DNA of 64,000 nt, taken from LMUY01 sp965199005. GTDB taxonomy: Bacteria; Pseudomonadota; Alphaproteobacteria; Acetobacterales; Acetobacteraceae. Location of the stretch: positions 2,728,001-2,792,000 of the forward strand of contig CBDAQK010000001.1 of assembly GCA_965199005.1 (NCBI GenBank), given 5' to 3'. The position numbers and the translations under genes were made by a program. The notes under the pieces are model-generated. The model made no database searches, was not told the origin of the DNA, and saw only the letters and a list, made by a program, of their open reading frames with translations. Within the stretch, counting starts at the first letter, position 1. Every line of letters begins with the position of its first letter. Below are positions 18,301 to 26,193 of the stretch, in pieces.

Positions 18301-18602
18301 AAAATCACCAGATACCACGGTCTCGGCCGGCGCGGCTTGTCCTCGATGGCGATCTCCGCGGCAGCGTCCTGCTCAGCTCGCGGCTCAGCCGCTGTCCGAA
18401 CCGGCCAGGGGGGCGGGTCGGCATCGGCGGGTTCCGCCCACAGCCCCGGATCGTCGCCGAGGGCGCTATCCCGGTTGCGCTGCTGTCCCTGCTTCTCCGA
18501 GGCAAGACCGCTCCAGCCGTTCCGGGTGACCTGCGGCGTTAGAACCTCGGTTGCCAGCCAGGATCGCAGGACCTGGCGCGCCGTTTCAGGGGTTGCTTCC
18601 AT
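15318..18602 (-). CDS. large SF1 (UPF1/DNA2-like) helicase with coiled-coil insert
   Basis: 1094 aa, apparently intact. Motif I (GPPGTGKTTLL) lies near residue 340, motif II (LLIDEAGQA) near 789, motif III (VVIGDPLQIRP) shortly after, motif V (VGTVHTFQGKEAEAV) near 1007 and motif VI (VAATRAKR) near 1048. This is the order of the UPF1/Nam7/DNA2 branch of superfamily 1. Between motifs Ia and II, at about residues 510-670, is a long Ala/Arg/Glu/Gln-rich segment predicted to be coiled coil. The first 330 residues are unlike any domain I know. The start at 18602 (MEATPETARQVLR) was chosen over a longer frame. Proteins of this size and layout occur in phage-defence islands and DNA repair; the role here is not known. 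Confidence 0.8.
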   Translation of the reverse strand: MEATPETARQVLRSWLATEVLTPQVTRNGWSGLASEKQGQQRNRDSALGDDPGLWAEPADADPPPWPVRTAAEPRAEQDAAAEIAIEDKPRRPRPWYLVILGALPAKEAFVRLDAAFADEADDDETERRTQGHVIAACAVLDEWGVLVPDTLAVASFAWGLGHVLSGGAASELADWDTHEQDFRERFASILTPMDAGGIPRSLTWRDLRSVSRELAEALALPPELWLVTPCAIRMMRESPPPRAEILSSFLLPDLGRVLRDADRLPAAAAAYLGLRPPVNAWDALTDRAQLSSLLEPALFPLGRWPGPGLNPLTLLQQAAVNAIVRDLGSGGIAAVNGPPGTGKTTLLRDIVAHVIVTRAERLAALDDPSGGVPGLDLMDFAVVVASSNNAAVENISLELPVRGKALDRSLWQDDGLAYFAHTADAVLGVSAAAPDGEHAWGLMAARLGRADNRRAFFRQFWWDPEWGLNDWLNLVAWPDAQQNRGKKPGKLAQLEPPPRPPEALANWRAARDGFRQALAECRRVQEGLGTLADAGTRLRQVEAQLPEAEERLRVAGQDLASAERALAAALSSHQTHSRQQASEATTLAALSSVAPPRLFKLLRTQAWQTHETSVRAQVERLNAAQDVVRASSARLEAVTAEMERYAAEQRDASAVLEALRTDAVRLAALLAQGQAETDDAVPGPGFWALPDAELHSAAPWNGGAFRAARDQLFIAAIRLNRAFVVAAARTIKPSLNTIARAAQGGPDAPKPTLADWGVFFLLVPVVSTTFASIGRMFPGVGPGEIGWLLIDEAGQAPPQAAAGALWRARRAVVIGDPLQIRPFVTTPPRTARLIFASHGADPEHWAAPAQSAQTLADRVSAIQGRFRVADGGTGRPERVTGIPLLVHRRCEQPMFTLANRIAYDGRMVFATPDGPSPIRDLLGRSAWIDVDAPSTDKWVETEGLLIASALSQLCRALPQPPDVYVICPFRMPAARLRAMLMGTPGMLAGRTRAERREWIDHRVGTVHTFQGKEAEAVILMLGAGRGAKASSRTWAGATPNLLNVAATRAKRVLYVVGNRTEWQSAGVFADAAEILESRSPREWLRLDQLAPAK

Positions 18603-18819
18603 GCGCCATTCTCGGCAGCCAACGCCTTCAGCACAACCCGGCATGGCACGCCAGCCGTCTGCCCGAGACCGCAATAATAAGCCGGCTGGGGAGGCGTGAA
18701 ATCACACTTGGTGTGACCACACAGAAGACCCTCTCCAACCTGGAGGACCGATGGTGGCGCGACGCGATCAGCGGAACAGTGCTCGCCAACAGATTACCGG
18801 CGCGGAGGTCAGCTGACCG

Positions 18820-19015
18820 CAACCGGTCGCGCCTGCTCAGCCGTAGCTGCAGCCCGGCCCTGAATCCGATTGAATTGGCCGTCGCCAAGCGCAAGGGATG
18901 GCTGCGACGCCGGGCCGCGCGGCCGATCCCGGCATCCTGGAACGCCGTCGCAGCTGCACTGCCCATCTTTACGCCAGCAGAGTGCGCGAACTACTTCACC
19001 GCTCATCAGATACGA
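18820..19015 (+). pseudogene. IS630-family transposase C-terminal remnant
   Basis: The plus-strand frame contains SPALNPIELAVAKRKGWLRR, then FTPAECANYFTAHQI. These match the C-terminal end of IS630-type DDE transposases (consensus SPDLNPIE with the catalytic Glu, and FTPxECxNYF). The rest of the transposase is missing. It abuts the 3' end of the threonine aldolase gene. Confidence 0.72.
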
Positions 19016-20079
19016 ACCGGAGCAATGGAGAACTGCTCGAGGTAAGCGCGAGTCGCCGTAACGAACCTGTCCACGGTCTCGAGTTGAATATCGAAGGCGC
19101 AAACAAGGCGGATTAAATCTCCACCGCGTCGAAAAAAATGAAAGCCATCTGCCTCCAGTAAGTCGATGACGGCGGGCGGTAGCGATAGAAAAACAATATT
19201 CGCTTCGACCTCGCTCTGAATGCGAACACCAGGACTTGCCTCAAGGCCGTCCCTTAGCCGACGGGCTGCCGTGTTCGCGCTTTCGGCCGATCGAATGAAC
19301 GTCTCATCTTCAACGAAGGCCATCAGCTGAGCCGCTGCAAAACGCATCTTGGACCATGTTTGCCCCGCTCGGCGGAGCCGGTAAGCCACCGCTTCCCGAA
19401 GCTTCGGATTGAGGACGACGATCGCCTCGGTGTTCATCGCGCCGTTCTTGGTGGCTCCGAAGGACAGGATGTCCACGCCCACCTCCGACGTCATCGCCGC
19501 AGGCGAACAGCCGAGCGTGGCGAGCGCGTTGGAGAAACGTGCTCCATCCATGTGGTAAACCAGCCCTGATTCACGCGCACACCGCCCGATAGCGGCAAGT
19601 TCATCCAACTGATAGACGGTTCCCGCCTCCGTCGCCTGCGTCACGGAAACCGCATCGGGCTGCGGCTTCTGGGTGTTGCCCCGACCACCGGCGGCAACTG
19701 CGCGCCGCAACTCCTCCGCATCCAATCGCTCACCGCGCCCCTGCAAGGTAAGCAAGCTGGCACCCCCGCTGAATGCGCCGACAGCACCGCCTTCGGAGGT
19801 GTGGATATGAGCCGCCGCGTGGCAGAAAATACCGCCGTAGGGCCGCACGCTTGAGGCGAGCGAGATCGCGTTGGCCGCCGTCCCTGTCGAGACCGGGAAC
19901 ACGTCTACAGGCGTTCCAAACAGCGCCGAATAGCGCTCGTTCACGGCTAAGCTCACCTCGTCGCCACCGTATGAAGCCGCTGTACCCTCATTTGCGGCAA
20001 CGATGGCGGCCATGATGCTGGGGCTGACCCCAGCCACGTTGTCGCTGCGGAAGTCTCCGGCGCACTTCACGTCATGCAT
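19006..20079 (-). CDS. ltaE: low-specificity L-threonine aldolase
   Basis: PLP-dependent enzyme splitting threonine and related beta-hydroxy amino acids into glycine and an aldehyde; cytosolic, fold type I. Evidence: FRSDNVAGVSPSIMAAI at the N-terminus, SYGGDEVSLAVNE, FPVSTGTAANAISLA, HIHTSEGGAVGAF, HMDGARFSNALATLG (PLP-binding Asp) and the lysine motif SFGATKNGAMNTEA. Length 357 aa is normal. The ATG at 20077-20079 (MHDVKCAGDFRSD) was preferred over an 11-residue longer start. It is the last gene of a four-gene minus-strand operon, 29 bases after the GMC oxidoreductase. Confidence 0.9.
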   Translation of the reverse strand: MHDVKCAGDFRSDNVAGVSPSIMAAIVAANEGTAASYGGDEVSLAVNERYSALFGTPVDVFPVSTGTAANAISLASSVRPYGGIFCHAAAHIHTSEGGAVGAFSGGASLLTLQGRGERLDAEELRRAVAAGGRGNTQKPQPDAVSVTQATEAGTVYQLDELAAIGRCARESGLVYHMDGARFSNALATLGCSPAAMTSEVGVDILSFGATKNGAMNTEAIVVLNPKLREAVAYRLRRAGQTWSKMRFAAAQLMAFVEDETFIRSAESANTAARRLRDGLEASPGVRIQSEVEANIVFLSLPPAVIDLLEADGFHFFRRGGDLIRLVCAFDIQLETVDRFVTATRAYLEQFSIAPVRI

Positions 20080-20108
20080 ATTGGCCACCCTGTGCCTCAC
20101 GCGACGCG

Positions 20109-21770
20109 TCAAGCCGCCTGTTCGAGGCCGGGCTCGAAACGCGGAAGCGACAGGCCGAGTATCAGGTCGCTCGCTTTCTCCGCGATCATGATCGTCGCGG
20201 CATTGGTGTTGCCGGTGATAATCAACGGGATGATGCTGGCGTCCGCGACGCGCAGCCCGGCAATACCGTGCACCCGCAATTGGTCGTCCACTACGGCCAA
20301 CCTGTCATGGCCCATCTTGGCGGTACCTGCGAGGTGATAACCGCTCAGCCCGCTCGCCTTTACAAAGCCCTCGGTTTCCGCGTCCGTCTGCACGCCGGCG
20401 CCGGGCAGCAACTCCGCACCGCGGTAAGGGTCGAAGGCGCGCTGGGCAAACACCCGCCGCAATTCGACGACCGCGCGTTTGCTCGCGATCATGTCTGACT
20501 CGTCAGCGAGGTAATTCGGGTCGATGCGCAGCGGATCGCGGAAGTCCGCCGAGCGCAGCCGCACGGTGCCGCGGCTGACGGGCCGGTTGCGCCAGATCAC
20601 GCCGGCAAAGGAATGGGGCTTATGCTGCCAGGGCCAGAGCAGGCGGGGCGCGCCAGCCGATGGACTGGAACCGAGGATTGGATAGAAAGCGATCTGCAGA
20701 TCCGGCGCCGGCAGGCTCGGATCGGTCCGGATGAAGCCGCCCGCGTGAATCGGACTCATGGCGACCGGGCCTTTCCCGAACAGATAGCCGCGGGCCGCCT
20801 GGAAGAAGAATTTTTCGATCCGCAACGTGTCGACCAGCGACACTGGTTGCAGGCATTCGTGGCCAACGGTGACCACAAGATGGTCCTGCAGATTGGCGCC
20901 GACGCCGGGCAGGTGTTGGACCATCGGTATGCCATGTTCGCCCAGGTGGTCTGACGGCCCGATGCCGGACAGCATGAGGACCTGCGGCGTGTTGATCGCA
21001 CCGGACGCGACAACGATCTCGCGACGCGCAGTGGCGGTGCTCGCCTCTCCGCCTCGCATGAGTTCGACTCCGGCCGCGCGACCGTCTTTGATGACGATAC
21101 GGCCGACGTGGGCGTCGGAGACGATGCGCAGGTTCGTGCGCGATGCCCGGTCGGTCAGGAACGCTGCGGCCGTCGTCCGGCGGCGTCCGCGGAATATGTT
21201 ATGATCGTGACGCCCAAAGCCATCCTGCGCGGCCCCGTTAAAGTCCCTGTTGGCGGGGAATCCAGCCTCCACACCGGCCCGGATAAAGGCATCCGCCAAC
21301 GGATTGATGGCGCCCGAGTGACTGACGGGCAAAGGCCCGTCCGCGCCGTGGAAGTCGTCGGCGCCCTCATCATAGGTTTCGGAGCGCTTGAAGTAGGGCA
21401 GCACGTCCGCATACGACCAACCCGTATTCCCCATCTGGCGCCACGAATCGTAGTCGTAAGGATTGCCACGGATGTAGACCGCCCCGTTGAACATGAACGA
21501 GCCGCCCACCATCCGGCCCCGCGGCAGGAATACGCTGCGCCCGCCAAGGTGCTTCTGTGGCTCGGTCTGATATGACCAGTTGTTCATCTTCAGCCGGTTG
21601 AGCCGCCCGGCCAGCATCGGCATGCTGTACAGGGGATTACGGCCACTGCCGCCGGCCTCCAAAAGAAGAACCGTCATCCCTGAAGCATCGCTGAGCCGCC
21701 GTGCCAGGACGCAACCCGCCGAACCAGCACCGATAACGATGAAGTCGAACGTCCCGAGATCCTGCGGCAT
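20109..21770 (-). CDS. GMC-family oxidoreductase (choline dehydrogenase-like)
   Basis: FAD enzyme oxidising an alcohol, 553 aa. FAD-binding motif FDFIVIGAGSAGCVLARRLS at the start, GMC signature around FMFNGAVYIRGNPYDYDSW, second signature ASGAINTPQVLMLSGIG, catalytic His in LSGYHLAGTAKMG, and the closing GLRVADASIIPLIITGNTN. Start at MPQDLGTFDF (21770). An upstream extension in frame overlaps the SDR gene and is not GMC-like. It is the third gene of the operon with the amino-acid oxidase, the uronate-dehydrogenase-like SDR and the threonine aldolase. The substrate is likely an intermediate of the same pathway. Confidence 0.9.
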   Translation of the reverse strand: MPQDLGTFDFIVIGAGSAGCVLARRLSDASGMTVLLLEAGGSGRNPLYSMPMLAGRLNRLKMNNWSYQTEPQKHLGGRSVFLPRGRMVGGSFMFNGAVYIRGNPYDYDSWRQMGNTGWSYADVLPYFKRSETYDEGADDFHGADGPLPVSHSGAINPLADAFIRAGVEAGFPANRDFNGAAQDGFGRHDHNIFRGRRRTTAAAFLTDRASRTNLRIVSDAHVGRIVIKDGRAAGVELMRGGEASTATARREIVVASGAINTPQVLMLSGIGPSDHLGEHGIPMVQHLPGVGANLQDHLVVTVGHECLQPVSLVDTLRIEKFFFQAARGYLFGKGPVAMSPIHAGGFIRTDPSLPAPDLQIAFYPILGSSPSAGAPRLLWPWQHKPHSFAGVIWRNRPVSRGTVRLRSADFRDPLRIDPNYLADESDMIASKRAVVELRRVFAQRAFDPYRGAELLPGAGVQTDAETEGFVKASGLSGYHLAGTAKMGHDRLAVVDDQLRVHGIAGLRVADASIIPLIITGNTNAATIMIAEKASDLILGLSLPRFEPGLEQAA

Positions 21771-21804
21771 GCTGATCGCTTTCAGTGATGGCGGACGTGG
21801 CGTG

Positions 21805-22587
21805 TCATGGCACCCAGATCCCGCCTTGTGCCCGGTATAGTGACTCGGAGCCATCTGGGCTCGGATCTGCTTCCAGTACGGCTGCACGGTAGTCGTCCGC
21901 GGAGTCGCATGGCCGGTAGCCGAGCGGGCCGGCATACCGGTTGTCCCAGAACCGCTCCGAGTTGTCGGACGCGCCAAACACGATCGTGTGGCCGACACGC
22001 GCCACCGTCAGCGACTTCTCCACCAATTGGTGCAGGTCGCCGAATGACAGCCAGGTCCGCAGGTGCCGGCGATTGCACGGAATGGGCTCGCACGACCCGA
22101 TGCGGATCGAGACCGTCTCCAGCCCATGCTTATCCCAGTAGAGCTGGGCAATGGCCTCGCCGAACACCTTCCCGACGCCGTAGAACGAGTCCGGCCGGGT
22201 TGGAGCCTGCGTGTCAATCACTTCGGTCTGCAGGTAATAGCCGACGGCATGCACCGAACTGGCGAAGATCATGCGCTTGACACCGGCCAACCTTGCCGCC
22301 TCGTACAGGGCGTGAACACCGATGATGTTCACCCTTGCGACGGCCTCGAACGACTCGTCCTTGGACACGCCACCGAAATGCACCACGGCGTCCATCCCCG
22401 CCACCAACGGAGCAGCGGCCGTCGGATGCGCCAAATCGGCTTGCACCAACTCCTCGTTGTCCGCCGGATCGGATAATGCCGCGATGTCGGTCGAGCGGAG
22501 CAGGGTCACCTGGGGCGCGAGTGCCTTGCGCAGCGTAGTGCCGAGCAGGCCCGCGGCTCCGGTTAGCAAGACTTTGCGGTAGAGCAT
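21805..22587 (-). CDS. NAD-dependent epimerase/dehydratase, uronate dehydrogenase-like
   Basis: Extended-SDR enzyme of 260 aa. NAD motif VLLTGAAGLLGTTLRKALA, GMDAVVHFGG, SSVHAVGYY and the catalytic Tyr/Lys pair in SFYGVGKVFGEAIAQ. The sequence VSIRIGSCEP followed by RTWLSFGDL is characteristic of uronate dehydrogenases (Udh), which oxidise glucuronate or galacturonate to the aldarolactone. It lies 11 bases after the upstream oxidase and 34 bases before the GMC gene, so it is in the same transcript. With these neighbours the substrate might be another polyhydroxy acid. Confidence 0.82.
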   Translation of the reverse strand: MLYRKVLLTGAAGLLGTTLRKALAPQVTLLRSTDIAALSDPADNEELVQADLAHPTAAAPLVAGMDAVVHFGGVSKDESFEAVARVNIIGVHALYEAARLAGVKRMIFASSVHAVGYYLQTEVIDTQAPTRPDSFYGVGKVFGEAIAQLYWDKHGLETVSIRIGSCEPIPCNRRHLRTWLSFGDLHQLVEKSLTVARVGHTIVFGASDNSERFWDNRYAGPLGYRPCDSADDYRAAVLEADPSPDGSESLYRAQGGIWVP

Positions 22588-22598
22588 GTTTCAGCCGA

Positions 22599-23798
22599 TC
22601 AGGCGGCGGCGGCGGTGAAAAAGCGGCTCAGCCTGAACGGTGCCAGATCCACCGTGCTCGCTCCCTCCGCCAGGGTTTGCGCAACGGCCTCGCCCACACC
22701 CAGCGAATGCTTGAAGCCGTGGCCGGAACAGGCCGACACGACCATGACGGCATCCATGTCCGGATGCCGGTCGATGATGAAGCCCTTGTCCGGCGTGTTG
22801 GTGTAGAAGCAACTCGCCGACTGCACGACCTTGGGGGTGACCCCCGCGATGTTGGGGCCGACATGATGGCGGTGGAACTCCGCCGATTCCTGCGGCGACA
22901 CGCGCCGCTCGACAGTGCGCAGATCAATGTCGGGGACTTCGCGGCTGGCCGTCATCTTGATGCCCTCGGACGGGTCGGTGACCGGGAAGCCTGTGAAATA
23001 ATCCTCCAGCCGGTCGGTCACGAACCAGATGAAGGTCGGGAAGCGCTCAGGCGCGAATGCGGCGTAATCAGGGGCGGCATACCAGTGCAGAACTTGGCGC
23101 GTCACAGTCAGTATGCGCGCCAGGGTCGGGCCGAGCAGATCCCGCGTCCACGCTCCAGCCGTGACGACTACCTTTTTGGCCTCGATGGGCCCGGCGGATG
23201 TCTCGAGCCGGACCACCCCGGCCGATTGATGGATGGCATTCACCGTTGTGTGCGTAAGCGTCGTGGTGCCCAGCGCCCGGGCTGAACGGAGTTGCGCCGC
23301 AATGGCGGCCTCCGGCCGGATATACCCTGATTGCGGCTCGAGGTAACCGCGGTCGGAATCGCGAAACGTGAGGAACTGCGGGTAGCGGTGCCGTAGCTCG
23401 TCCGCGTCCAGCATTTCGTGTCTGACACCGAACTGGCCAGCCATCTGGATGCTGGTCGCCAGGAAATCGTTCTCGCCATGCAATGGCGTCGCGCCGGTCG
23501 CCGAGCCGACGATCAAGGTGCCCGACCTGACCAGAAGCGTCTCGCCCCACTCCTCCTCTAGTTCGGCCAGGATCCGGTGAGTGCGGAGGACGAGCGGAAC
23601 GTAAGCCGGGCCTTCGCCAACAGCTTCACGGGTTACCCGCGACCCACCATGGCTGGAGCCTTCAGCGTGCGGCGGATCAAACCGATCGATCCCGAGCGCT
23701 GTAACGCCGCGCTTCGCCAGTTGATAGAGCGTGGCGGCTCCCATCGCTCCCATGCCGATCACCACGACGTCGGCACGGGATATGGAAATAGCGGCCAT
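22599..23798 (-). CDS. solA: N-methyl-L-tryptophan/sarcosine oxidase-like flavoprotein
   Basis: 399-aa FAD amino-acid oxidase of the monomeric sarcosine oxidase/SolA family, which oxidatively demethylates N-methyl amino acids with release of formaldehyde and peroxide. FAD motif ADVVVIGMGAMGAATLYQLA, then RFDPPHAEGSSHGGSRVTRE, YLEPQSGYIRPE, and the covalent-flavin cysteine region SCFYTNTPDKGFIIDRHP, with SACSGHGFKHSLGVGEAVA at the end. The start at 23796-23798 (MAAISISRAD) is preferred over a 21-residue extension. First gene of the four-gene minus-strand operon; its promoter should lie in the 290-base gap before hyuA. Confidence 0.85.
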   Translation of the reverse strand: MAAISISRADVVVIGMGAMGAATLYQLAKRGVTALGIDRFDPPHAEGSSHGGSRVTREAVGEGPAYVPLVLRTHRILAELEEEWGETLLVRSGTLIVGSATGATPLHGENDFLATSIQMAGQFGVRHEMLDADELRHRYPQFLTFRDSDRGYLEPQSGYIRPEAAIAAQLRSARALGTTTLTHTTVNAIHQSAGVVRLETSAGPIEAKKVVVTAGAWTRDLLGPTLARILTVTRQVLHWYAAPDYAAFAPERFPTFIWFVTDRLEDYFTGFPVTDPSEGIKMTASREVPDIDLRTVERRVSPQESAEFHRHHVGPNIAGVTPKVVQSASCFYTNTPDKGFIIDRHPDMDAVMVVSACSGHGFKHSLGVGEAVAQTLAEGASTVDLAPFRLSRFFTAAAA

Positions 23799-24090
23799 CT
23801 GTCTTGAACCTTCACGCTGGTCGACGGGTGCAATCATTCTCCCAGTCCACCTCCAGCGCAAGAGGTATGATCAATGCCATGCCGCCACAGCGATGAAACC
23901 CGACAACTGTCGCCGCGCTGGCGTATTGGTCCGAGACGGTTCTTAACGCTTGACAGGTCATCATATAACTAACACGTTTCTGCAATATCTGGTTGAGCAC
24001 ACGCTCGCTGCCGCCTGGAGGTCTTCAGACGCCTGATGAAGCCGAGCATTTGCAGACGACGGATGGGACAGTCAGGGCAAAGCTCAGTCA

Positions 24091-26193
24091 ATGGAGGCTG
24101 AGCGGCCGCGGGTTGGCGTCGACATCGGCGGCACGTTTACCGACATAGCTTTGGTAAGGGACGGCCAACTCTTCTCGACCAAGCTATTGACCACACACGC
24201 GGCGCCGGAGGCTGCCATCATCGACGGGATCACGCAGGTGGCTCGCCTGGCCAACCTTCGCCTGACCGAGATTGGCGCCGTAATCCACGGCACCACGCTT
24301 GCAACCAACGCATTGATCGAACGACGCGGCGCGCGCACAGCGTTCATCACGACATCCGGCTTCCGCGACGTGGTCGAGATGCGGACCGAAAACCGTTTTG
24401 AACTCTACGACCTGGACATCGTCCTGCCGGCAGCGCTCGTGCCGCGCAAGGATCGCCACGTCGTGCACGAGCGGATCGACGCAAAAGGCAACGTGCTGCG
24501 CCACCTTGACGTCGCGGAGGTGCGTCGGGTTGCCGCGCGTATCGTGCAACTGGGCTACGAGAGCGTGGCAATCGGCCTCCTGCACTCCTACGTCAATCCG
24601 GGCCACGAGCGCCGCATCCGCGACATCCTGCTTGAGCACCGGGCGGACCTTCCGGTGTCGCTGTCCAGCGAAGTCTCTCCTCAGATGCGGGAGTTCCAGC
24701 GGTTCAACACGGTCTGCGCCAACGCCTACGTCAAACCACTCATGGCATCTTATCTCGGCCGCCTGGCCGAACGCCTTCGCGGGGCCGGCACGGACTGCCC
24801 CGTGTTCATGATCCACTCCGGCGGCGGACTCATCACGCTCGAGACCGCGGCTGAATTCCCGGTCCGGTTGCTCGAGTCTGGCCCCGCTGGCGGCGCCATC
24901 TTCGCGGCCGGCATCGCCGCGCGCTATGACCTGGGGCGGGTGTTGTCCTACGACATGGGCGGGACGACGGCCAAGATCTGCCTGATCGAGGACGGCGTGC
25001 CGAAGACGGCCAAGATGTTCGAGGTCGCGCGCACCTATCGGTTCAAAAAGGGCAGCGGCATGCCGATCTCGATCCCGGTCATCGAGATGGTGGAAATCGG
25101 CGCCGGAGGCGGCTCCATCGCCAGCGTCGACCGGATGGGCCAGATCCGCGTGGGCCCGCAGAGCGCCGGGTCGGAACCGGGGCCCGCCTGCTACGGCCGT
25201 GGCGGAGCCAAGCCCACCGTGACAGATGCCGACCTGGTGCTCGGCCGATTGGACCCCGACCGCTTCGCCGGTGGGACCATCGCGCTGTCGCGCTCCGCGG
25301 CGGAGGGTGCGCTCGCCGACGACCTGGCCGTCAAGCTGGGGATCGGGGTGCAGGAAGCGGCGTTTGGATTGTGCGAGATGGTGGACGAAACCATGTCCGG
25401 CGCGGCCCGCATGCACGGGGTTGAGAACGGCGCAGATCTGGCGGGCTACACCATGGTGGCCTTCGGTGGCGCCGCCCCGCTGCACGCGTCGCGCATTTGC
25501 GAGAAGCTGGGGATCGCGCAGTGCCTGGTCCCGCCTGGTGCCGGGGTCGGGTCGGCGATCGGCTTCCTCCAGGCGCCGGTCGCCTTCGAGGCGGTTCGCA
25601 GCGCCTATCTCCGTCTCGGCCAGTTCAATCCGGACAAGGTGAACGCCGTGCTGGCGGATCTGACGGACGAGGCCATCCGGTTCGTCCGGGCCGCCGAGCC
25701 GGCAGCCGCGATCGAGACCGAATGCACCATCTACGTCCGCTATGTCGGCCAGGGATGGGAGATTCCCGTCGCCTTCGACATCCGCCGCTACACCGGGGCC
25801 GATGCACCCGGCGTGATGGCCCGGTTCGAGGATGCTTACAGGCAGCTTTTCGGACGCGCCATCGCCGGGCTGGACGCCGAGATCGTCAGCTGGTCGCTGC
25901 GCGCGAGCGTCCCGGTCCGCCGGCCGGATAAGGTCGGAACGGTCCCGGCCATGCAGCAGGCGCTTGCCCCGTCCAGCCGGGCCTTGTTCGACACCAACGT
26001 GGGCGCAGTGTCACAAGCCGGGGTCATCGGGCGCGACACACTTGCCAGCGGCATGTGGATTGGCGGCCCGGCCATCATCGTCGAACGGGAGACCACCACC
26101 ATTGTATCGTCGGCGTTCGACGCGATCATGCAGCCGGATGGCTGTCTGCTGCTTCGCACGAAGGCCGCCCGGCCCGGCGCGGTGCCGGCATGA
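24091..26193 (+). CDS. hyuA: hydantoinase/oxoprolinase subunit A
   Basis: 700-aa ATP-dependent subunit of the N-methylhydantoinase/5-oxoprolinase/acetone carboxylase family. N-terminal phosphate motif RVGVDIGGTFTDIALVRDG, IHGTTLATNALIERRG, the second ATPase-fold element VLSYDMGGTTAKICLIEDG, GAGGGSIASVD and the C-terminal domain with IYVRYVGQGWEIPV. Together with HyuB it hydrolyses an imide or lactam ring at the cost of ATP. It overlaps hyuB by four bases (ATGA), so translation is coupled. First gene of a six-gene operon with an ABC importer and gamma-glutamyltransferase, which points to 5-oxoproline or a related gamma-lactam rather than hydantoin. Confidence 0.92.
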   Translation: MEAERPRVGVDIGGTFTDIALVRDGQLFSTKLLTTHAAPEAAIIDGITQVARLANLRLTEIGAVIHGTTLATNALIERRGARTAFITTSGFRDVVEMRTENRFELYDLDIVLPAALVPRKDRHVVHERIDAKGNVLRHLDVAEVRRVAARIVQLGYESVAIGLLHSYVNPGHERRIRDILLEHRADLPVSLSSEVSPQMREFQRFNTVCANAYVKPLMASYLGRLAERLRGAGTDCPVFMIHSGGGLITLETAAEFPVRLLESGPAGGAIFAAGIAARYDLGRVLSYDMGGTTAKICLIEDGVPKTAKMFEVARTYRFKKGSGMPISIPVIEMVEIGAGGGSIASVDRMGQIRVGPQSAGSEPGPACYGRGGAKPTVTDADLVLGRLDPDRFAGGTIALSRSAAEGALADDLAVKLGIGVQEAAFGLCEMVDETMSGAARMHGVENGADLAGYTMVAFGGAAPLHASRICEKLGIAQCLVPPGAGVGSAIGFLQAPVAFEAVRSAYLRLGQFNPDKVNAVLADLTDEAIRFVRAAEPAAAIETECTIYVRYVGQGWEIPVAFDIRRYTGADAPGVMARFEDAYRQLFGRAIAGLDAEIVSWSLRASVPVRRPDKVGTVPAMQQALAPSSRALFDTNVGAVSQAGVIGRDTLASGMWIGGPAIIVERETTTIVSSAFDAIMQPDGCLLLRTKAARPGAVPA

